DNA of 64,000 bases, taken from Zestomonas insulae. Lineage in GTDB: Bacteria; Pseudomonadota; Gammaproteobacteria; Pseudomonadales; Pseudomonadaceae. Of the stretch, positions 60,554 to 64,000 are shown one piece after another. The position numbers were made by a program, and so were the translations under genes. Each line of letters begins with the position of its first letter. The stretch's first letter is position 1. The notes beneath the pieces are model-generated. The model saw nothing but the letters and a program-made list of their open reading frames with translations. It did no database searches and had not been told where the DNA came from. The DNA lies in NCBI RefSeq assembly GCF_016901015.1, contig NZ_JAFEUP010000001.1:434001-498000 (forward strand), given 5' to 3'.

Positions 60554-61846
60554 TCAGGCGTAATAATCGACCAGACTGCGTCCACCGCCGCCGGCGTTGG
60601 AGCGAATTTCGCTGACGCCGAGGGTCACTTCCTCGTCGCCGCCAAAGCGCTCAGTGCCGCCGCGGAACGGCGAAGCGCCACGACCGCTGTCGCTCTGGCC
60701 CTGCTGCTGACCCTGCCAGCCACGGTTGAGCGACTGGTCGGAGACGTTGGCGTCCATGTTCATGCCCTGCTGGGTGAACATTTCGCGCAGGCGGTGCATT
60801 TGCCCTTCCAGCGCATCGCGCACGCCGGCATGCGGGCTGCTGAAGGTTACCTGGGCCTGGTCGTCGACCATGTTGATGCGCACGTCGAGACGACCGAGAT
60901 CGGCCGGGTGCAGCTGGATCTCCGCCGACTTGAGGTTCTGACTGGACAGCCACATGACCTTGTCGACCAGCGCCTCGCTGATATTGCCCTGCTGCAGCGA
61001 CAACGGCTGGCCGGGAATCTCGGCGGCGCGCGGCGCCGGCTGGACTTGTTGGATGGCGTGATTGAGGGTAGTCAGGCGACTGACCAGGGCGTCGTTGCGC
61101 ACCTCGCCGACCGCGCTGTCCTGGCCTTCGCCAAGCCCCTCACCGAGGTCACTGCCGGGCAGCTCCGCCTCAAGTTGCAGCTGATCCTGCGACTTGCCCG
61201 GCTCGCCGAGGGCGGCCATGGCCGCCGCGAAGTCCGGCGCCTTGCCGCTGCCGGCCTGCTGCGCGGCGGCCGCGTTGGCCTGCGCCGACGGGCCGAGCTG
61301 CGGCTTGCCGTCGAGACCCAGGGTCAGGCCGAGGTTGTTCGCCTCGTTCAGCGCATCGACCTGCGGGTCGTGACTCGCCTCGGTCAGGCTGGCCGGCCCC
61401 GAACCGCTCAGGCTGACCCCGGAGAAGCCGAGCAGCAGCGCCGGATCGGCGTCCTGCGCGGTCAGCTGGGCTGCATCGGTTTCGCCCTCGGCGGCCGGCA
61501 ATTGCCCGCTCATCGCCAGCAGCAGCGCCGGATCGGGGGTACCCGGATCGGCTTCGTCGTCCGGCAAGGCTTTGCCGCTATCGGCAACCTCGGCGTCCTT
61601 GGCGGCAACCGCGGTGTCGCCGTCAGTGGGTCGCGCGGTTTCGTCGGGGCGTTGCTCCTGACGGTTCTTCGCGACGGCATCCTGACGCTCGGCGGCTTTC
61701 GCCTGACGCTCGCGGGCATACACATTGGCAAAGCTGGAGGCCTCGTTCTTGCGCGGCTCGGCGGCAGCGCTCGGGGCTTTGGCCGCAGGCGCCCGGGGCT
61801 TCAGCTCGGGCGCCGAGTTGAGCAAGGGGTCGGTGGCAATGGCCAT
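60554..61846 (-). CDS. fliK: Flagellar hook-length control protein FliK
   Basis: A 430-residue exported molecular ruler. The long N-terminal part is Ala/Glu/Gln-rich and low in conservation; the C-terminal Flg_hook domain includes SAEIQLHPADLGRLDVRINM and the following HAGVRDALEGQMHRLREMF. It interacts with FlhB to switch export specificity. The start MAIATDPLLN at 61844-61846 has GGAGAG nine bases upstream. Own sigma-54 type promoter; terminator follows. Confidence 0.93.
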   Translation of the reverse strand: MAIATDPLLNSAPELKPRAPAAKAPSAAAEPRKNEASSFANVYARERQAKAAERQDAVAKNRQEQRPDETARPTDGDTAVAAKDAEVADSGKALPDDEADPGTPDPALLLAMSGQLPAAEGETDAAQLTAQDADPALLLGFSGVSLSGSGPASLTEASHDPQVDALNEANNLGLTLGLDGKPQLGPSAQANAAAAQQAGSGKAPDFAAAMAALGEPGKSQDQLQLEAELPGSDLGEGLGEGQDSAVGEVRNDALVSRLTTLNHAIQQVQPAPRAAEIPGQPLSLQQGNISEALVDKVMWLSSQNLKSAEIQLHPADLGRLDVRINMVDDQAQVTFSSPHAGVRDALEGQMHRLREMFTQQGMNMDANVSDQSLNRGWQGQQQGQSDSGRGASPFRGGTERFGGDEEVTLGVSEIRSNAGGGGRSLVDYYA

Positions 61847-61883
61847 GGACTCTCTCCGTTCTGGCTGGATCGTGCCGGAGACA

Positions 61884-61901
61884 TAGCAAGGCGCGGGCCA
61901 G
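61884..61901 (-). promoter_or_regulatory. Sigma-54 promoter of fliK
   Basis: The minus strand reads CTGGCCCGCGCCTTGCTA: TGGCccG-N4-TTGCT with the GG/GC ten bases apart. The fliK ATG is about 40 bases downstream. Confidence 0.8.
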
Positions 61902-61930
61902 TTTTGCGGCAAGTGCTGGAGAAAGTCCGT

Positions 61931-62290
61931 TCAGGTGCGGAACAGGTAGCGCTGCCGCTCGCTCTTGAGCAGGATGCGGACGATGGCGAACTCGGCCTCG
62001 ATGCGCGCCAGCAGCTCCGGCGCCGGCTGCAACTGCTCGTGGCGGCCGAGTTCCTCGAGCTGGCGGCAGAGTACCGCCAGGCGCGTGGCGCCCATGTTGC
62101 TGCAGCTGCCCTTGAAGCTGTGCGCGGCCAGGCGCACGGCCTGGGCATCCGCCTGTTGCAGCGCGCCCTGCAGCGAGCGCAGGCGCTCGTCGGAGTCCGC
62201 CAGGAAGGTATCCAGCAGCAGCGGATACTCGTCCTCCATGACGTCTTGCAAGGCCAGCAGCACGGCGCTGTCCAGATGCTCTTCGACCAC
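61931..62290 (-). CDS. hptB: Histidine phosphotransfer protein HptB
   Basis: A 119-residue Hpt domain. The phospho-histidine H57 is in RLAAHSFKGSCSNMGA. In P. aeruginosa HptB receives phosphate from hybrid kinases and passes it to HsbR, affecting swarming, biofilm and sRNA output. The adjoining upstream gene is an hsbR homologue (79-bp gap), which supports the name. Downstream is fliK. Confidence 0.9.
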   Translation of the reverse strand: MVEEHLDSAVLLALQDVMEDEYPLLLDTFLADSDERLRSLQGALQQADAQAVRLAAHSFKGSCSNMGATRLAVLCRQLEELGRHEQLQPAPELLARIEAEFAIVRILLKSERQRYLFRT

Positions 62291-62369
62291 CGTTGTTCTC
62301 CCTGAAGGTAGTCGCTGGATTATGCCTGAACGGCAGCCCCGCGCCGGTTTTTTGCCGCGTGGGCCGGAG

Positions 62370-64000
62370 CTAGGCGGGCCAGGCGAACTCGACGCAGGCC
62401 AGGCGCCCGCCGTCCTGCCAGGCGCAGCGCTCGCTCAGCTCGCGGACCAGGCTCAGGCCACGGCCGCTGAAACAGTCCAGCGCCGCCTGTTCGGCAAGCA
62501 CCCGCTCGACGTCGAAACCGCCGCCACTGTCCTCGACCTTGATCTGCAGGCGCCCGCCATGCCCGTCGCCCTGCACCTGCAGGTGAAAGCGCACGAAGCC
62601 ACTGTCGAGCTGGGCCAACCGTTCGCTGCGTTCGCGGTAGTAGTCGCCGAAGCCGATGGCGTCGCGCTTGAGCGCCGAATCCAGGCCCATCACCCCGTGT
62701 TCCAGGGCGTTCGAGTACAGCTCGGCCAGCACGCTGTACAGCGCGCCGCCCTGGGCGCGCAGGCCGCGCACCTCGAGCAGCAGCTGCAAGAGGAACGGCA
62801 GCGGGTTGAAGTCGCGCAGCGTGTCGCCGCGGAATTCGTAGCTGGCCGACCAGTCCAGCGGACTGTTCTGTCCGCTGTCGACGAAGGCCAGCGGCGGATG
62901 CGGCAGCGCGTCCTCCTCGACCATGTCGATCTCGATCATGCTCACGTCGTCCTGCGCGGCGCCGCGGAAGCGCCCGAGCGCCTGCTGGATCTCTTCGAAC
63001 AGCCGCTCCGGCTGACGATTGGCGTCGAACACCTTAAGCAGGCGCTGTTCGCCGAACAGCTGCTGCTCGGCATTCTTCGCCTCGAGCACGCCGTCGGAAA
63101 GCAGGAACAGCCGATCGCCGGGGCTCAGCGGGAAGACTTCACAGGTGTCGTTGAACAGCTCCGGCTCCTGCACGCCGAGCGGCAGATGGCGCGACACCAG
63201 CGGCTCCCGCTCACCGCCGCGTAGCAGGTAGCCGTCGGGCAGACCGCCGTTCCATACCTTGAGCGTGCGGCGCTGGAAGCTGATGTTGACCAGCGTGGCG
63301 CAGCAGAACACCCCGAGCGGCAGGATGCGCTTGAGCTTGGCGTTCATCTCGCGAAGGATTTCGGTCATCGAGTGCCCTTTGGCGGTCATGCCATAGAACA
63401 CTTCGGCCAGCGGCATGGCGCCGATCGCCGCCGGCAAGCCGTGGCCGGTGAAGTCGCCGAGCAACACGTGCATGCCGCCGGACGGCTTGTAGGCGGCCAG
63501 CAGCAGGTCGCCGTTGAACAGCGCGTAGGGCGATTGCAGGTAGCGGATGTTCGGCGCGTCGAGGCAGCCGGAATGCGCGACCTTGTCGAACACCGCCTTG
63601 GCCACGCGCTGCTCGGTCAGCAGGTGCTCGTTGTGCCGGGCGATCAGGTCGCGCTGTTCGAGGATGGTCGCCTGCAGGCGACGCAGGCGGTCCATGGCCT
63701 TGATCTTGGCCTCAAGGATCACCCGGTTGTAGGGCTTGGCGAGGAAGTCGTCGCCGCCGGCCTCGAGGCAGCGCACCAGCGCTTCGCTCTCGGTCAGCGA
63801 GGTGAGGAAGATGATTGGCACCAACTCCTCGCCGGCCACCTGCTTGATGCGGCGCGCGGCCTCGAAGCCGTCCATCACCGGCATCAGCGCATCCATCAAC
63901 ACCAAGTGCGGGCGTTCCTGCTCGAACAGCGCCACGGCCTCCAGGCCATTGCTGGCAGTCAGCACGCGATGGCCCTGGCGGTTGACGATGGTCGACAGCA
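62370..64000 (-). CDS. hsbR: Response regulator with PP2C phosphatase and kinase domains, HsbR-like (N-terminus outside window)
   Basis: At least 543 residues, open through the right edge, so the start is missing. The visible order is: receiver domain with the acceptor Asp in LVLMDALMPVMDGFEA and Lys in FLAKPYNRV; a linker helix (KAMDRLRRLQATILEQRDLI); a SpoIIE/PP2C-type phosphatase domain (LLGDFTGHGLPAAIGAMPLA; DRLFLLSDGVLEAKN); and a C-terminal GHKL anti-sigma-type kinase domain (LAELYSNALEHGVMGLDS; ESGRGLSLV-like SGRGLSLVREL). This is the HsbR architecture, which controls the anti-sigma antagonist HsbA. Followed by hptB. Confidence 0.9.
   Translation of the reverse strand, partial: LSTIVNRQGHRVLTASNGLEAVALFEQERPHLVLMDALMPVMDGFEAARRIKQVAGEELVPIIFLTSLTESEALVRCLEAGGDDFLAKPYNRVILEAKIKAMDRLRRLQATILEQRDLIARHNEHLLTEQRVAKAVFDKVAHSGCLDAPNIRYLQSPYALFNGDLLLAAYKPSGGMHVLLGDFTGHGLPAAIGAMPLAEVFYGMTAKGHSMTEILREMNAKLKRILPLGVFCCATLVNISFQRRTLKVWNGGLPDGYLLRGGEREPLVSRHLPLGVQEPELFNDTCEVFPLSPGDRLFLLSDGVLEAKNAEQQLFGEQRLLKVFDANRQPERLFEEIQQALGRFRGAAQDDVSMIEIDMVEEDALPHPPLAFVDSGQNSPLDWSASYEFRGDTLRDFNPLPFLLQLLLEVRGLRAQGGALYSVLAELYSNALEHGVMGLDSALKRDAIGFGDYYRERSERLAQLDSGFVRFHLQVQGDGHGGRLQIKVEDSGGGFDVERVLAEQAALDCFSGRGLSLVRELSERCAWQDGGRLACVEFAWPA

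Overview
The window is bacterial chromosome from a high-GC gammaproteobacterium, almost certainly a Pseudomonas outside the P. aeruginosa species (P. mendocina, P. alcaligenes or P. putida type). The evidence is the fli/che/fle cluster directly followed by ccmABCDEFGHI, FleN and FlhF next to FliA, the ParC/ParP chemotaxis pair, and a fliK-hptB-hsbR arrangement. Species-level assignment is inference. Most genes lie on the minus strand in tightly coupled operons with many ATGA-type overlaps.

Layout. (1) 1-8738: a vitamin B12/cobalt locus. A minus-strand operon cobO-btuF-btuC-btuD-DUF1636-cobW-cobN (cobN runs off the left edge) and a plus-strand cbtB-cbtA pair are divergent. Each is led by its own cobalamin riboswitch (7236-7432 minus, 7526-7723 plus). 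(2) 8749-14930: housekeeping and hypothetical genes (DUF2937, class II amidotransferase, HIT, oligopeptidase B, YajD-like HNH, DUF2892) with REP-like palindromes. (3) 14928-17646: a small decayed island with a frameshifted phage-type integrase relic, an AT-richer acyltransferase-3 gene, an 11-C tract, a broken IS481-family element and a LysR gene reduced to a fragment. (4) 17649-31624: a metallopeptidase, ycgN, a hydroxyacid dehydrogenase, ycgL-rnd, a beta-propeller protein, a lysophospholipid acyltransferase, a sulfurtransferase, a FadL-type porin, an orphan lipase chaperone, an exported glutathione peroxidase, a 41-residue membrane ORF, an MFS transporter and a MarR regulator. (5) 31637-38605: the complete cytochrome c maturation operon ccmABCDEFGHI. 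(6) 38756-40623: a divergent FliK-like/FlhB-C-like pair. (7) 40694-64000: chemotaxis and flagellar genes in transcription order hsbR(partial)-hptB, fliK, fliLMNOPQR-flhB, flhA-flhF-fleN-fliA, cheY-cheZ-cheA-cheB-motC-motD-parC-parP-cheW-DUF2802.

How it works together. The flagellar block supplies the export gate (FlhA, FlhB, FliOPQR), the C-ring/switch (FliMN, FliL), hook-length control (FliK), late sigma factor (FliA), polar number and place control (FleN, FlhF), a second stator pair (MotCD) and a full chemotaxis signalling module with polar targeting (ParC, ParP). Three well-matched sigma-54 type promoters precede fliK, fliL and flhA, which fits class II flagellar control by RpoN/FleQ. The B12 locus couples corrinoid adenosylation, uptake and cobalt chelation under riboswitch control.

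Most of the window is conserved core. The points that deserve a second look are the back-to-back riboswitches, the cysteine-patterned DUF1636 protein in the B12 operon, repeated motifs in the CheA linker, the orphan lipase chaperone, the tiny coupled membrane ORF and the prophage/IS relic carrying an acyltransferase. I did not see a CRISPR array, tRNA, rRNA or a clear defence system.
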